From Candidatus Omnitrophota bacterium (lineage in GTDB: Bacteria > Omnitrophota > Koll11 > Aquiviventales > Aquiviventaceae): a stretch of 5,615 nucleotides of DNA. The translations under genes were made by a program, and so were the position numbers. Position 1 is the first letter of the stretch; every line of letters starts with the position of its first letter. The stretch covers positions 1 through 5,615 of the forward strand of contig JACPXS010000122.1 in NCBI GenBank assembly GCA_016196415.1, in the 5' to 3' direction. The notes below the pieces were generated by a model. The model did no database searches. It worked only from the letters and a program-made list of their open reading frames with translations, and was not told the DNA's origin. Positions 4,823 to 5,615 of this stretch are shown one piece after another.

Positions 4823-5615
4823 GCCGGAACTGGCTCGAAGGAACGCAGGGTCTCGTAGAGGGTCGTGCGTTGGGCCGCGCGGAAACCGGACTCGTGGATG
4901 AGCAAAACGATCTCTTCCAGGGTGGTTGTGTTGACGAAGGCCGTCGCGGCATGGACGTTTTCCTCAAAGAGCGTGCCGCCGAAATCGTCCGCTCCGAAGT
5001 GCAGGGCGATCTGCCCGGTCTTCTTGCCTTCGGAGAACCAGGAGGCCTGGATGTGCGGGACGTTGTCGAGGTAGATCCGCGAAAAGGCGATCATGCGCAG
5101 GTAGCGCGTGGGGCCCGCGTGCGCCTTGATATGCTGGTTGAGCGGGGTGTTGCCCGGCTTGAAGCTCCAGGGGACAAACGCCGTGAAGCCTCCGGTTTCA
5201 TCCTGAAGGTTGCGAATGTGCTCCAAGTGCTCCACGACGTCTTCGTCCTCTTCGATGTGCCCGAACATCATCGTCGCCGTCGACTTCAAGCCGAGTCGGT
5301 GGGCTTCTCGATGGACGCTGAGCCACGCCTCCACCGGCCCCTTCTTGGTCGCCAGCCGACGGCGGATGCGATCGGAGAGGATCTCGGCCCCGCCGCCGGG
5401 CAGGGTGAACTGGCCGGCTTCTTTGAGCCGTTCCAGCACCTGGCGGATCGTCAAACCCGAGACCTGGGCCATCACGGTGATTTCCGAGGCGGTGAAGAAA
5501 TGGGGCGTGACGTGGGGAAACCGCCTGCGGGTCTCTCGAATCAGCGCGAGGTAGTAGTCGAGGGGAAGCTCGGGGTTGTGGCCGCCCTGGAGGAGCACCG
5601 TCGTCGAGCCCAGAT
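4819..5615 (-). CDS. mqnC: Cyclic dehypoxanthinylfutalosine synthase, N-terminus outside window
   Basis: MqnC is the radical-SAM cyclase that turns dehypoxanthinylfutalosine into its cyclic form, the substrate of MqnD. The visible 264 residues are the C-terminal part; the reading frame runs open off the right edge (LGSTTVLLQGG), so about 100 residues with the C-x3-C-x2-C cluster motif should lie beyond. A GTG at 5598 is internal, not the start. Seen, counted from the edge: QGGHNPELPLDYY (9-21), LPGGGAEIL (71-79), TATMMFGHIEE (112-122), GGFTAFVPWSFKPGNTPL (141-158), LDNVPHIQASW (182-192) and FGADDFGGTLFEENV (206-220). The P-W-x-F-x-P-G-N-T and I-Q-x-S-W segments point to MqnC rather than the related MqnE, which has a different P-E-N-type segment. 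Its TGA overlaps the next gene's ATG. It is the first visible gene of the minus-strand series, so the promoter lies outside. Confidence 0.9.
   Translation of the reverse strand, partial: LGSTTVLLQGGHNPELPLDYYLALIRETRRRFPHVTPHFFTASEITVMAQVSGLTIRQVLERLKEAGQFTLPGGGAEILSDRIRRRLATKKGPVEAWLSVHREAHRLGLKSTATMMFGHIEEDEDVVEHLEHIRNLQDETGGFTAFVPWSFKPGNTPLNQHIKAHAGPTRYLRMIAFSRIYLDNVPHIQASWFSEGKKTGQIALHFGADDFGGTLFEENVHAATAFVNTTTLEEIVLLIHESGFRAAQRTTLYETLRSFEPVPA

Noticed and set aside
4819..5598. Complete mqnC starting at GTG 5598
   Set aside because: The frame stays open to the window edge with family-like residues, and the radical-SAM cysteine motif is missing from the visible part.

Overview
The window is GC-rich bacterial chromosome, about 60% by eye. 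It carries part of the futalosine menaquinone pathway (MqnD and the C-terminal part of MqnC), biotin synthase, a peptide deformylase, a double-ACT-domain protein, a ferredoxin-reductase-like flavoprotein and one unrecognised protein. The futalosine route and the divergent MqnD (a TPDMDDAFMFY-type N-terminus) argue against a classical enteric or pseudomonad host. A deep-branching Gram-negative lineage is plausible (Nitrospirota, NC10 or Omnitrophota style), but the sequence alone does not settle the phylum.

Layout. Positions 1-179 are the end of a small non-coding repeat element cut by the window edge. A good sigma70-type promoter with an extended -10 (195-223) follows. It drives a two-gene plus-strand unit: an FAD/NAD(P) oxidoreductase (239-946) and mqnD (954-1853). 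Three bases after the mqnD stop begins a second, intact copy of the element (1865-2043) in the opposite orientation, with near-perfect 18-bp terminal inverted repeats and a perfect 8-bp target duplication. It sits in the convergent gap between mqnD and def.

Everything from 2087 to the right edge is on the minus strand and reads, in transcription order: mqnC (5' end outside the window), an unknown 156-residue protein, bioB, the ACT-ACT protein, def. The first three genes are tightly coupled by ATGA and TAATG stop/start overlaps. The ACT gene follows after 78 bp with a strong ribosome binding site, and def after 112 bp.

How the genes fit together. MqnC makes cyclic dehypoxanthinylfutalosine and MqnD cleaves it to 1,4-dihydroxy-6-naphthoate, so consecutive steps of menaquinone synthesis lie on opposite strands about 3 kb apart. 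The unknown protein is locked translationally between two radical-SAM enzymes (MqnC and BioB), and the flavoprotein is paired with mqnD. These two are the best candidates for undescribed roles. The most striking non-coding feature is the MITE-like element family, whose two inverted copies bracket the flavoprotein-mqnD pair and show module shuffling and paired changes in a conserved hairpin.
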